The position numbers and the translations under genes are program-made. The notes beneath the pieces were generated by a model, which saw nothing but the letters and a program-made list of their open reading frames with translations, was not told the origin of the DNA and ran no database searches. Positions 34,831 to 43,651 of a DNA stretch of 64,000 bases are shown here, one piece after another. Positions within the stretch are counted from its first letter, which is position 1; the number at the start of each line of letters is the position of its first letter. The stretch spans positions 310,001 to 374,000 of the forward strand of contig JBFWOJ010000001.1 of the NCBI GenBank assembly GCA_050250575.1, in the 5' to 3' direction. Origin of the DNA: SHVO01 sp050250575 (lineage in GTDB: Bacteria > Pseudomonadota > Alphaproteobacteria > Rhodospirillales > Rhodospirillaceae).

Positions 34831-35967
34831 ATGACCAACATTGTCATCGCCGGTTACGCGCGCTCGCCGTTCACGCTCGCGAACAAGGGCGCTCTGCGCA
34901 AGACCCGTCCCGACGATCTCGCCGCGGCGGTGATCAGGGGCCTGGTAGAGCGCACCAAGGTCAATCCGGACGACATCGAAGACGTCGCGCTCGGCTGCGC
35001 GTTCCCCGAAGGCGAGCAGGGCATGAACATGGGCCGCATCGTGGGCTTCCTCGCCGGCCTTCCCAACAGCACCGCGGGCGATACGGTGAACCGCTTCTGC
35101 GGCTCGTCGATGCAGACCATTCATCAGGCGGCGGGCTCGATCGCGCTTGGCGCCGGCGAATGTTTCATCGCCGCCGGTGTCGAGAGCATGAGCCGAGTGC
35201 CGATGGGCGGGTACAATCCGATGCCAAATCCGATCCTGGTCGACGCCGGGCATCAGGCCTACATCGGCATGGGCGAGACGGCCGAGAACCTGGCGCAGAA
35301 GTACCAGATCCCGCGCGCCAAACAGGAAGCCTTCGCGCTCGAGAGTCATCAGCGCGCGGCCAAGGCGCAGGCCACCGGAAAGCTGAAGGACGAGATCATC
35401 GCCGTGAAGGGCGAGGGCGGCATGGTCGATACCGACGGCTGCATCCGCGCGGACTCGACGTTGGAGGCGCTTGCCGGCCTGAAACCCGCTTTCAAGGAAA
35501 GCGGTTCGGTCACAGCCGGGACGTCCTCGCCGCTGACCGATGGCGCTTCGGCGGTGCTGGTATGCAGTGAGGAATACGCCAAGAAGAACAACCTGACGCC
35601 GCTCGCACGTATCAAGTCGATCGCCGTCGCCGGATGCGCGCCGGAGATCATGGGCATCGGTCCAGTGCCGGCGATTCAGAAGGCCCTCGCCCGCGCCGGC
35701 CTCAAGCTCAATCAAATCGATCTCATCGAGCTCAACGAAGCCTTCGCCGCGCAGGCCATGTCGGTGATGCAGGAGCTCGGCCTCGATCCGGCCAAGACCA
35801 ATATCGAAGGAGGCGCGATCGCCATCGGTCACCCGCTCGGCGCCTCCGGCGCGCGCATCACCGGAAAGGCGGCTTGGCTGCTGAAACGCGAGAAGAAGAA
35901 ATACGCCCTCGCCTCCATGTGCATCGGCGGCGGACAAGGCATCGCGACGGTATTGGAAGCGATGTGA
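34831..35967 (+). CDS. fadA: acetyl-CoA C-acyltransferase (thiolase)
   Basis: A 378-residue thiolase that cleaves 3-ketoacyl-CoA to acetyl-CoA and a shortened acyl-CoA. Active-site Cys90 lies in NRFCGSSMQ, with the GHPLGASGAR histidine near 335 and the C-terminal CIGGGQG. The place between fadD and the hydratase/dehydrogenase gene fits the last step of beta-oxidation. Confidence 0.96.
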   Translation: MTNIVIAGYARSPFTLANKGALRKTRPDDLAAAVIRGLVERTKVNPDDIEDVALGCAFPEGEQGMNMGRIVGFLAGLPNSTAGDTVNRFCGSSMQTIHQAAGSIALGAGECFIAAGVESMSRVPMGGYNPMPNPILVDAGHQAYIGMGETAENLAQKYQIPRAKQEAFALESHQRAAKAQATGKLKDEIIAVKGEGGMVDTDGCIRADSTLEALAGLKPAFKESGSVTAGTSSPLTDGASAVLVCSEEYAKKNNLTPLARIKSIAVAGCAPEIMGIGPVPAIQKALARAGLKLNQIDLIELNEAFAAQAMSVMQELGLDPAKTNIEGGAIAIGHPLGASGARITGKAAWLLKREKKKYALASMCIGGGQGIATVLEAM

Positions 35968-35978
35968 TTTGATGTCGT

Positions 35979-36056
35979 CCTTGGCGCGAAGCGCCGAGGG
36001 CCCAGAGGTTCCTCGTTTTCCGACTTTTCGAGAAGATCAGAAACCAATGCCTCTGG
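35979..36056. repeat. double inverted repeat between thiolase and FadB-like genes
   Basis: Two hairpin candidates fill the 157-bp gap: CCTTGGCGC-GAA-GCGCCGAGG (35979-35999, one wobble) and CCAGAGG ... CCTCTGG (36002-36008 with 36050-36056). There is no clean T-tract. They may be a palindromic repeat unit or an mRNA-processing site within the operon. Confidence 0.5.
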
Positions 36057-36124
36057 CTCCTCGCGGCCCAACCGCCGCAAGCATGGCAAAATAGAAAATG
36101 CGTGACGTTTAGGGAGTCACAGAA

Positions 36125-38461
36125 ATGGCCGAGATCAAAAAAGCCGCGGTGATCGGCGCGGGCGTGATGGGAGCCGGCATCGCGGCTCACCTGACCAACG
36201 CCGGTATTCCGGTGGTGCTTCTGGACATCGTCCCGAAGGAAGGGGCCAATCGCAACGCGATTGCCGAAGGTGCGATCGCGAAGCTGCAGAAGGCCGATCC
36301 CGCGCCGTTCATGTCCAGGCGCAACGCGGGCCTGATCACGCCGGGCAATCTCGAAGACGATCTCGGGCTTCTCAAGGACTGCGACTGGATCGTCGAGGCC
36401 GTGATCGAACGCCTCGACATCAAGCAGGACCTTTACAAGAAGATCGAGAAGCACCGCAAAAGAGATTCGGTGGTCTCGTCGAACACCTCGACCATCCCGC
36501 TCAAGGAACTGACCGCGGGCATGCCCGAGGCGATGGTTCCCGATTTCATGATCACGCACTTCTTCAATCCGCCGCGCTATATGCGGCTCCTGGAGATCGT
36601 CGGCGGGCCGAAGACACGCAAGGACGCACTTCTGATGGTGCGGGACTTCTGCGACATCCGTCTCGGCAAAGGCGTAGTGATCGCGAAGGACACACCCGGT
36701 TTCATCGGCAATCGCATCGGCATCTATTGGATGCAGAATGCGGTGGTGGAAGCCATCAATCTCGGCCTTACCATCGACGAGGCCGACGCCGTGGGCTCAC
36801 GTCCCTTCGGGATTCCAAAGACCGGCGTGTTCGGGCTGCTCGATCTCATCGGCATCGACCTGATGCCGCATCTGACCAAGTCGATGCTGTCGCTCCTGCC
36901 CAAGAGCGATCCATACGTCGCGATTTCCGGCGAAGTGCCGGTGGTAATGACCATGCTCAAGAACGGCTGGATCGGCCGCAAAGGCCCCGGCGGCTTCTAC
37001 CGTTTGCGCAAGAACGGCGCCGAAAAGATCAAAGAGAGCATCAACCTCAAGACCGGCGAATATGCCGCCAGCGTGAAGTCTGCGCTTGAAAGCGCCGGCG
37101 CGGCCAAGAAGGGCGGCCTCAAAGCCGTGGTCGAACACGCCGATAAGGGCGGCACATACGCCTGGAAGCTCGCAAGCAAGGGCCTCGCCTACACCGCGGC
37201 GCTGGTGCCGGAAATCGCCGACACCATCGTCGACGTCGATGAGGCCATGAAGGATGGCTACGGCTGGAAACATGGTCCGTTCGAGCTCATCGATCAGATG
37301 GGTGCGAAATGGTTCGCCGACAAGCTCGCCGCCGAGAAGATGGACGTGCCGCCGCTGCTCAAGCTCGCGGCGGAAAAAGGCGGATTCTACAAGGTTGAAG
37401 GCAGATCGCTCAAATACCTGACGGTCGTCGGCAAATATGAAGAAGTGGTCCGCGCGCCTGGTGTGCTTCGACTATCGGATGTCAAACGCGGCGCGACACC
37501 GATCCTCAAAACACCGTCGGCGAAAGTGTGGGACCTTGGCGACGGCGTGGCGTGCTTCGAGTTCACCTCGCGCGCCAACAGCCTCGATCCCATGATCATG
37601 CAGGGCTACAAGGACGTCCTGAAACTGTTCAAGAACGACAAGAAGTGGAAGGGCCTCGTCATTCATAACGAGGGACCGAACTTCTCGGTCGGCGCGAACA
37701 TCGGGCTTCTCCTGTTCGCCGCCAACATCGCGGTCTGGAGCGAAATCGAATCCCAGATCGAGGACGGCCAGAAGACCTACCAGGCGCTCAAGATGGCGCC
37801 CTTCCCCGTGGTTTCCGCGCCGCTCGGCATGGCGCTGGGCGGGGGCTGCGAGATCCTTCTGCATAGCGCGGCGATCCAAGCGCACGCGGAAACCTACACC
37901 GGTCTCGTCGAGGTCGGCGTCGGCGTGATCCCCGCCTGGGGAGGCTGCAAGGAAATGCTCCTGCGTATCCGCAAAGACCCGAAGACGCCGAAGGGGCCGA
38001 TTCCGACGGTCGCGAAAGCCTTCGAGATGATCGGTACGGCGCAAGTCGCGAAGTCCGCGTTCGAAGCCAAGGAAATGGGAATCCTGCGCAAGGATGACGG
38101 CATCACCATGAACCGCGATCGGCTGCTCGCCGATGCCAAGGCCAAAGTGCTGAAGCTGGCGGAGAACTACGCGCCGCCCAAGGAGGAGACCATCAACCTG
38201 CCGGGGATCCACGGCGTTGTCGCGTTGAAAGTCGCGTTGCAAGCGCTCACGCTCCAGGGGAAGGTGACGCCGCACGATCAGACGGTATCGCTCGCCCTCG
38301 CAAGCGTGCTCACCGGCGGCAAGACCGATTTCTCCGAGCAGCTGAGCGAGAAGGACCTCATGAAGCTCGAGCGCCATGCCTTCCTCGAGCTTGCCAAGAA
38401 CAATATGACCCTCGCGCGCATGGAACACATGCTCGACACGGGGAAACCGCTGAGGAATTAA
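36125..38461 (+). CDS. 3-hydroxyacyl-CoA dehydrogenase / enoyl-CoA hydratase
   Basis: A 778-residue bifunctional beta-oxidation enzyme. The NAD-binding motif AAVIGAGVMGAGIAAHL is at the N-terminus, with the HCDH active-site region FMITHFFNPPRYMRLLE near 140 and TPGFIGNRIG. The enoyl-CoA hydratase/isomerase part is at the C-terminus, with NFSVGANIGLLL near 525 and ALGGGCEILLHS plus LVEVGVGVIPAWGG (catalytic Glu) near 575-600. This dehydrogenase-first order is that of Bacillus FadN, the reverse of E. coli FadB. Confidence 0.94.
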   Translation: MAEIKKAAVIGAGVMGAGIAAHLTNAGIPVVLLDIVPKEGANRNAIAEGAIAKLQKADPAPFMSRRNAGLITPGNLEDDLGLLKDCDWIVEAVIERLDIKQDLYKKIEKHRKRDSVVSSNTSTIPLKELTAGMPEAMVPDFMITHFFNPPRYMRLLEIVGGPKTRKDALLMVRDFCDIRLGKGVVIAKDTPGFIGNRIGIYWMQNAVVEAINLGLTIDEADAVGSRPFGIPKTGVFGLLDLIGIDLMPHLTKSMLSLLPKSDPYVAISGEVPVVMTMLKNGWIGRKGPGGFYRLRKNGAEKIKESINLKTGEYAASVKSALESAGAAKKGGLKAVVEHADKGGTYAWKLASKGLAYTAALVPEIADTIVDVDEAMKDGYGWKHGPFELIDQMGAKWFADKLAAEKMDVPPLLKLAAEKGGFYKVEGRSLKYLTVVGKYEEVVRAPGVLRLSDVKRGATPILKTPSAKVWDLGDGVACFEFTSRANSLDPMIMQGYKDVLKLFKNDKKWKGLVIHNEGPNFSVGANIGLLLFAANIAVWSEIESQIEDGQKTYQALKMAPFPVVSAPLGMALGGGCEILLHSAAIQAHAETYTGLVEVGVGVIPAWGGCKEMLLRIRKDPKTPKGPIPTVAKAFEMIGTAQVAKSAFEAKEMGILRKDDGITMNRDRLLADAKAKVLKLAENYAPPKEETINLPGIHGVVALKVALQALTLQGKVTPHDQTVSLALASVLTGGKTDFSEQLSEKDLMKLERHAFLELAKNNMTLARMEHMLDTGKPLRN

Positions 38462-38470
38462 GGCTGTCAT

Positions 38471-38485
38471 CCCGGCTTGTCCGGG
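38471..38485. repeat. short CCCGG-CTTGT-CCGGG hairpin
   Basis: TCATCCCGGCTTGTCCGGG-type sequence between the FadN-like stop and the first dioxygenase start. This phrase is common in alphaproteobacterial intergenic regions, where it marks small palindromic repeats. It is too short for firm termination. Confidence 0.5.
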
Positions 38486-38499
38486 CAACGAAGGTTCTG

Positions 38500-39102
38500 A
38501 TGACGACACGTCGTAACGTTCTGTCTTACTTTCCCCTCGCCGCCCTCGTCGGCGCCCTTCCCGCGGGCGCCGCGCTGCGCCCGGGTGAAGACGATGCCTT
38601 TTTCGCGAAATACAAGGCGCCGGAAGGGGCGTCCTTCTTCATCTCCAATACGCCGAAGAGCGAGCGGGGCGACCGCATGGTCATCCGCGGCGTGGCGATG
38701 GATAAGGACAGGAAGCCGATCCCGGACGCGTCCGTGTACATCTATCATACCGACGCCCAGGGCCGTTACAATGATACCGAGCCGCGCCCCGGATTTGGCG
38801 GCGAAAGCCCCCGTCTCTTCGGCTACATGCGCACGGATTCCGTCGGCCGCTACGTCTACGGCAACGTCCGTCCTGCCGCCTATCCCGGCCTCACCTTGCC
38901 CGCGCATGTGCACTTCGTGGTGCAGGCAGATGGATTCCAACCTCGCGTGTTCGAACTCTGGTTCGACGGCGATCCGATGATCAAACAGGATCATCTTGCC
39001 GGCCAGGCCAAGGACCCCGACCGCTTCCTGATCCGCAACGCCGTTCGCGACACGAACCGCGTGTGGCAAATCACGAACGACATCGTCATGGCACGGAAAT
39101 GA
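38500..39102 (+). CDS. exported intradiol ring-cleavage dioxygenase-like protein (first of two)
   Basis: A 200-residue protein with a twin-arginine-like start (MTTRRNVLSYFPLAALVGAL), so probably exported. The rest is an intradiol-dioxygenase beta-sandwich: GVAMDKDRKPIPDASVYIYH, GRYND, GYMRTDSVGRYVYGNVRPAAYP and LPAHVHFVV. The four non-heme Fe(III) ligands of this family, two Tyr and two His, can be matched to Y90, Y128, H136 and H138. The substrate is unknown; it is shorter than protocatechuate or catechol dioxygenases. Its TGA overlaps the next start as ATGA. Confidence 0.8.
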   Translation: MTTRRNVLSYFPLAALVGALPAGAALRPGEDDAFFAKYKAPEGASFFISNTPKSERGDRMVIRGVAMDKDRKPIPDASVYIYHTDAQGRYNDTEPRPGFGGESPRLFGYMRTDSVGRYVYGNVRPAAYPGLTLPAHVHFVVQADGFQPRVFELWFDGDPMIKQDHLAGQAKDPDRFLIRNAVRDTNRVWQITNDIVMARK

Positions 39103-39707
39103 TGCGCCGCCGTGACCTCCTTACCATCGCCGCGGCCGCGTCGCTGACACCCTGGCGCGCGCGTGCGCAAGTCCCGCCCGGCTACAACTCAAAGAAGTTC
39201 ATTGCGCCCAAAGGCGTACCGTCGCGAATCACCATCGCACCCGGCGAGCCCGGGGAACGGCTGATCGTCACGGGCAAGGTGATGGATTGGCCGCAAGGCC
39301 TACCCGGCGTTTCGGTCTACATTTTTCATGCCGACCGCGAAGGCCGGTACACGCGCGACCGGGAACTTCCGAATGATGACAAGAACGCGCGCCTGCACGG
39401 CGCCCTGCGCACCGACGCCGAGGGCCGCTTCCGCTATGAGACGATCCGACCGGCGGGCTACGGGGCGAACGGCGCCCACATTCATTACGTCGTCACCCAC
39501 CCCGGCTACAAAATGAGGATGGAGGAGCTTCGGCTGGCCGACGACCCGGAAGCCTTCTCCTCGCCCCCGGAGGTCCGCGGATTGAAACCGGGCGCGCGCC
39601 AACCGACCACCGCCTTTCCCGACTATGTGTTCGCCATCCTGCCCGTAAAGCAGGACGCTCAAGCGACTTGGCACGTCACCCACGATATCTATCTCGAGCG
39701 CGAATAG
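39099..39707 (+). CDS. exported intradiol ring-cleavage dioxygenase-like protein (second of two)
   Basis: A 202-residue paralogue of the preceding gene, with Tat-type signal MMRRRDLLTIAAAASLTPWRARA. Matching ligands are Y84 (EGRYTRD), Y121 (RPAGYGANG), H127 and H129 (GAHIHYV). Sequence around them differs enough from its neighbour that the two are old paralogues and could form a heteromer, as protocatechuate 3,4-dioxygenase does (inference). Start ATG 39099 overlaps the previous stop; an upstream in-frame ATG at 39063 is unlikely. Confidence 0.8.
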   Translation: MMRRRDLLTIAAAASLTPWRARAQVPPGYNSKKFIAPKGVPSRITIAPGEPGERLIVTGKVMDWPQGLPGVSVYIFHADREGRYTRDRELPNDDKNARLHGALRTDAEGRFRYETIRPAGYGANGAHIHYVVTHPGYKMRMEELRLADDPEAFSSPPEVRGLKPGARQPTTAFPDYVFAILPVKQDAQATWHVTHDIYLERE

Positions 39708-39721
39708 AAGGAACCGCCCTC

Positions 39722-41524
39722 ATGGCCGTCTACACCGCACCTTTGCGCGATATGAAGTTCGTGTACCGCGAGCTCTTCACCGGCGACGACCTCGCGAAGC
39801 TTCCGGGCTACGGCGATTTCACGCCTGATGTGGTCGATGCGGTGCTCGAGGAAGCCGCGAAGATCTCGCAAGAGGTTCTGTTCCCTCTGAACCGCTCCGG
39901 CGACGAAGAGGGCTGCACGTTCGAGAACGGTGTGGTTCGCACGCCAAAGGGTTTCAAGGAAGCCTATGACCAGTTCATCGCCGGCGGCTGGACGGGCCTC
40001 GGCGCCGATCAGGAGTACGGCGGCCAGGGGGCGCCCAAGGCGCTCAACATGATGGTCGAGGAGATGATTTGCTCGGCCAACATGTCCTTCGGCATGTATC
40101 CGGGGCTCACGCACGGCGCCTATAACGCGCTGAAGCTCTACGGCACCGAGCAGCAGAAACAGCTCTATCTGCCGAAATTCACCGACGGCACCTGGAGTGG
40201 CACGATGTGCCTCACCGAGCCGCAGTGCGGCACCGACCTCGGCCTGGTCCGCACCAAGGCCGATCCCCAGCCCGACGGCAGCTATAACCTCACCGGCACC
40301 AAGATCTTCATCTCCGCCGGCGAACACGATCTCACCCAGAACATCGTGCACCTCGTGCTCGCGCGTCTCCCGGATGCGCCGCCCGGCATCAAGGGTATCA
40401 GCTTGTTCATCTGTCCGAAGTTCCTGCCCAAGGAAGACGGCAGCGTGGGACCGCGGAACGGCGCCTCCTGCGGCTCGATCGAGCACAAGATGGGCATCAA
40501 GGCCTCGGCGACGTGCGTGATCAATTTCGACAACGCCAAAGCTTGGCTCGTGGGCGAAAAGCACAAAGGCATGCGCGCCATGTTCGCGATGATGAACACC
40601 GCGCGGTTAGGCGTCGGTGTGCAGGGTCTCGGCCTCTCCGAAGTCGCTTACCAGGGTGCGCTGCTTTATGCGCGCGAGCGCCTGCAAGGCCGCAGCCTCA
40701 AGGGCGCGAAGCATCCCGAGAAGCCCGCAGATCCGCTCCTGGTCCACCCGGACGTGCGCAAGAATTTGCTGACCATGAAAGCCCTTACTGAAGGTATGCG
40801 CGCCCTCGTCATGTGGGTGTCCTGGAGCCAGGACATGGCGGAGAAGGCGACGCGCGAAGAAGACAAAGCCAAACACGACGATCTGATCCAATTCCTGACG
40901 CCCGTGGTAAAGGCCTTCGGCACCGACATCGGCTTCGACAATGCCAACCTCGGCGTACAGATATTCGGCGGTCACGGTTACATCCGCGAACATGGGATGG
41001 AGCAGTTCGTGCGCGACGCGCGCATTACTCAGATCTACGAAGGCACGAACGGCATCCAGGCGCTCGACCTGGTCGGCCGCAAGATGACCGCCCACTACGG
41101 CCGCTATATGCGCGCCTTCTTCCATCCGGTGCAGCAGTTCATCGAAGAGAATGCGGCGGATCCGAATATGGAGGAGATCGTGCTCGAACTCGCCAAGGGC
41201 TTCGGCCGCCTTCAGCAGGCGGTGGGAACCGTGGCGCAAAAAGGCTTGAGCAATCCCAACGAAGCCGGCGCCGCCGCGACGGACCTGCTGAAGATCCTGT
41301 CGTATGTGTCGGTCGGCTTCATGTGGGCGAAGATGGCCAAGCTTGCGTTCGCCAAACAAGCCGACGATCCGACCGGCTTCTACAAGGGCAAGATCAAGAC
41401 CGCGAAGTTCTTCATGCACAAGCTGATGCCGCAGACCGGTGCGCTTTTGTCTTCGCTCATGGCCGGCGGCGACACCATCATGGACATGGAAGACGAATTG
41501 TTCAGCGCGGCGGTAGCGGCCTAA
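39722..41524 (+). CDS. acyl-CoA dehydrogenase with C-terminal extension
   Basis: A 600-residue FAD enzyme of beta-oxidation. LTEPQCGTDLGLVRT is the FAD-binding signature, and the catalytic base E440 lies in QIYEGTNGIQALDL. The C-terminal 130 residues (LAKGFGRLQQAVGTVAQKG...) form the extra helical domain of the long DMDH-C type. ATG 39722 (MAVYTAPLRDMKFVY) is 14 bp after the dioxygenase stop. The first oxidation step of the pathway is thus in the same run as the other steps. Confidence 0.95.
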   Translation: MAVYTAPLRDMKFVYRELFTGDDLAKLPGYGDFTPDVVDAVLEEAAKISQEVLFPLNRSGDEEGCTFENGVVRTPKGFKEAYDQFIAGGWTGLGADQEYGGQGAPKALNMMVEEMICSANMSFGMYPGLTHGAYNALKLYGTEQQKQLYLPKFTDGTWSGTMCLTEPQCGTDLGLVRTKADPQPDGSYNLTGTKIFISAGEHDLTQNIVHLVLARLPDAPPGIKGISLFICPKFLPKEDGSVGPRNGASCGSIEHKMGIKASATCVINFDNAKAWLVGEKHKGMRAMFAMMNTARLGVGVQGLGLSEVAYQGALLYARERLQGRSLKGAKHPEKPADPLLVHPDVRKNLLTMKALTEGMRALVMWVSWSQDMAEKATREEDKAKHDDLIQFLTPVVKAFGTDIGFDNANLGVQIFGGHGYIREHGMEQFVRDARITQIYEGTNGIQALDLVGRKMTAHYGRYMRAFFHPVQQFIEENAADPNMEEIVLELAKGFGRLQQAVGTVAQKGLSNPNEAGAAATDLLKILSYVSVGFMWAKMAKLAFAKQADDPTGFYKGKIKTAKFFMHKLMPQTGALLSSLMAGGDTIMDMEDELFSAAVAA

Positions 41525-41542
41525 AGATCAACTCCCTGCCCC

Positions 41543-42058
41543 ATGAACCTGATCTGGCGCTTGATCTGGATGTGGATCACCGCGCACCTCGGTGCGCGCG
41601 CCGACATCATGGGCGAAGGCAAGCTCGCGTTCCGCTGCCTGCCGACCGACCTCGATATTTTCATGCACATGACGAACTCGCGGTACGCGAGCTTCGGCGA
41701 CCTATCGCGGGTCAGCTTCATGATCCGCAATGGGACCTACGGGCGCCTGCGCAAAGCCGGATTCTTTCCGGTGCTGGGATCGATCACCTTCCGGTTCCGC
41801 CGGCCCATCATGCTGTTCGAGAAATTCACGGTCTCGACCAGCGTTCTGACTTGGGACGACCGTTATGTCTTCCTTCTTCACAAGTTCGAAACCTCGAAGG
41901 ATATGGCGGCGATCGCGGTCGCGAAGGCCGCCTTCATCGGCAAACAAGGACGGGCGCCGATCGAGAAGATCATTGAGCTGATGGGCTACAGCGGAGCGAA
42001 GCCCGAAAGCCCAATCGCCAAGGAAGTCGCCGACCTCGACCTGGTCCTGAAAGCATAG
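41543..42058 (+). CDS. THEM6-like acyl-CoA thioesterase-family protein
   Basis: A 171-residue hotdog-fold protein: CLPTDLDIFMHMTNSRYASFGDLSR matches the 4HBT thioesterase entry motif (in two parts), then ITFRFRRPIMLFEKFTVSTSV. The N-terminus (NLIWRLIWMWITAHLG) is hydrophobic and may lie on the membrane. It probably hydrolyses acyl-CoA or a related thioester; the usual catalytic Asp is DLDIFMHM. It lies 18 bp after the dehydrogenase gene. Confidence 0.8.
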   Translation: MNLIWRLIWMWITAHLGARADIMGEGKLAFRCLPTDLDIFMHMTNSRYASFGDLSRVSFMIRNGTYGRLRKAGFFPVLGSITFRFRRPIMLFEKFTVSTSVLTWDDRYVFLLHKFETSKDMAAIAVAKAAFIGKQGRAPIEKIIELMGYSGAKPESPIAKEVADLDLVLKA

Positions 42059-42066
42059 GAGGTCCG

Positions 42067-42594
42067 ATGCCCTGCATGCTGCGTGTGTTGCTTATCCTCG
42101 CCGCATTTTCCGTGGCTCTTCCCGCCCTCGCCCAAAGCGACGAGGCGACGGAAGCCCGCGCCGCGGCCAACCTCGCGCTGCTCAACGCCAAGGGCCGCGC
42201 GCCCGCCAACGCCATCGCGGGCACGACCTTCATGGTCCTGAAGTCGGGACCGGCCTCGGGCGCCCATCCGACCCGCACCAGTGCGATCAAAGTGCGCTAC
42301 GAGGGCAGCTTTTTGGAGGGCGAGCTGTTCGACACTTCGTACGGCAAGGAAACCGACGATGCGACCATCTTTCCGCTGCGTGCACTGATCCCCGGATTCG
42401 TGTCGGCGGTGATGATGATGAAGCCCGGCGACGAGTGGCTGGTGTCGATTCCGCCGGAGATGGCCTATGGCTCCGTCGGCCATCCGCTGGCGGGCAAGCA
42501 CCTCTTCTTCAAGATCGAACTGGTGGACCACGCGGAGATGGCCCCGACGCCTTCGCCGATCATGAAGCGGCTGCCGGGACGGAAAAGCCGCTAG
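42067..42594 (+). CDS. exported FKBP-type peptidyl-prolyl isomerase
   Basis: A 175-residue protein with signal peptide MPCMLRVLLILAAFSVALPALAQ and an FKBP domain (IKVRYEGSFLEGELFDTSY; IPGFVSAVMMMKPGDEWLVS; IPPEMAYGSVGHPLAGKHLF). It would speed proline isomerisation during periplasmic folding. It lies 8 bp after the thioesterase gene, an odd companion for lipid enzymes unless it folds the exported dioxygenases (inference). Its TAG shares CTAG with the stop of the gene on the other strand. Confidence 0.9.
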   Translation: MPCMLRVLLILAAFSVALPALAQSDEATEARAAANLALLNAKGRAPANAIAGTTFMVLKSGPASGAHPTRTSAIKVRYEGSFLEGELFDTSYGKETDDATIFPLRALIPGFVSAVMMMKPGDEWLVSIPPEMAYGSVGHPLAGKHLFFKIELVDHAEMAPTPSPIMKRLPGRKSR

Positions 42595-43508
42595 GCGGCG
42601 GCCGGCGGCGGACTGGCAGGCCCGCTCTTGGCGGCTTTGGCGAGTTCAAACGCCTTTGTCAGCTTTTCGATCGTGGCCAGCTGCAGGCTGCTGGGATTCT
42701 CATAATCCTCCGCCAGCTCTTCGACCTGGCGCGCCATCTGGATACAGATTTGGGAGAGTTCGGGCTCCCCTAGGGCGTGCGCCGTCCGCCCCGCGTCTTC
42801 CAGCACGCCGACCAAGATCAGCACCCGCTCCTGCAGTTCCTTGTCGATGCGCTTCTCGCGATAGGCAGCCAGGATGAGTCCGCACACCCAGCCGAGCTTC
42901 AGGCCATGGCTGTCGAGCCTCGCCGACATGACTTCCGCCATGTTGCTCTCGATGGCGTTGCGCAGTTCCGAAGACGTCATGCGCTTGCCCTCGATCGTCG
43001 CCTTCAACGTATTCACCACGCTCAGCTGCTTGATCTTCGAGGGCCGATCGTTTGTCCCACGCCGTTCAGGTCCGAGGTAATCGTTCGTGACGATGAAAGG
43101 CTGGCGGTGCATGGCGAAATGCGCCACGCGGTCGAGCATTTTCGCCGGGGAGACCGGCTTTATCATCACATCGTCGGCGCCCGCGAGAATCGCCCGTTTG
43201 ATCGCGCTGCCCTCCGCATCGCCCTTCACCAGGAGACTGATGAGGATGAACGGGTTATATCCGATTCTGGAATGACGGATGTCGCGGACCGCATCGAAAA
43301 GCCCGGCATCAAGGTCCGCGGCGGCGATCAGGAGGTCGGGCGGCAGCTGTTTGATCGCTTCCACAAGGTCGGCGATGCGGCCGAACGTTCGCGTGCGGCG
43401 CATACCGTAATCGCGAAGCACTCCACGCATGCCTTCGCGAACCTGCTCGTTCGGCTCGGCGATATAAACTTCGACGTCCGCCAACTGGTCTTTACTGAAA
43501 TTCTTCAC
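42591..43508 (-). CDS. receiver-domain protein with helical output of unknown function
   Basis: A 305-residue protein. Residues 10-130 form a CheY-like receiver (VEVYIAEPNEQVREGMRGVL, PDLLIAAADLDAG, FILISLLVKGD, AGADDVMIKPVSPAKML) with Asp near 62-64 and the conserved Lys near 117. The C-terminal 160 residues are helical, with no DNA-binding or catalytic motif (SSELRNAIESNMAEVMSARL, EDAGRTAHALGEPELSQICI). The latter segment resembles a histidine-phosphotransfer-like helix with a His in RTAHALG, which is suggestive only. It shares its stop with the FKBP gene. Confidence 0.75.
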   Translation of the reverse strand: MKNFSKDQLADVEVYIAEPNEQVREGMRGVLRDYGMRRTRTFGRIADLVEAIKQLPPDLLIAAADLDAGLFDAVRDIRHSRIGYNPFILISLLVKGDAEGSAIKRAILAGADDVMIKPVSPAKMLDRVAHFAMHRQPFIVTNDYLGPERRGTNDRPSKIKQLSVVNTLKATIEGKRMTSSELRNAIESNMAEVMSARLDSHGLKLGWVCGLILAAYREKRIDKELQERVLILVGVLEDAGRTAHALGEPELSQICIQMARQVEELAEDYENPSSLQLATIEKLTKAFELAKAAKSGPASPPPAAA

Positions 43509-43651
43509 ACGGCCAACTTTCTGGCGCCTGGATCATAATAGTTGTATCGGCTGCGAAGAAATTTACGCTAGGGTGGTAGGACAAATCCAGCCCAGCGGGG
43601 CCGTCTCGGCTAGCTATCTGCGATCAACTGCGCGAGAGCCGCAAACGCCGG

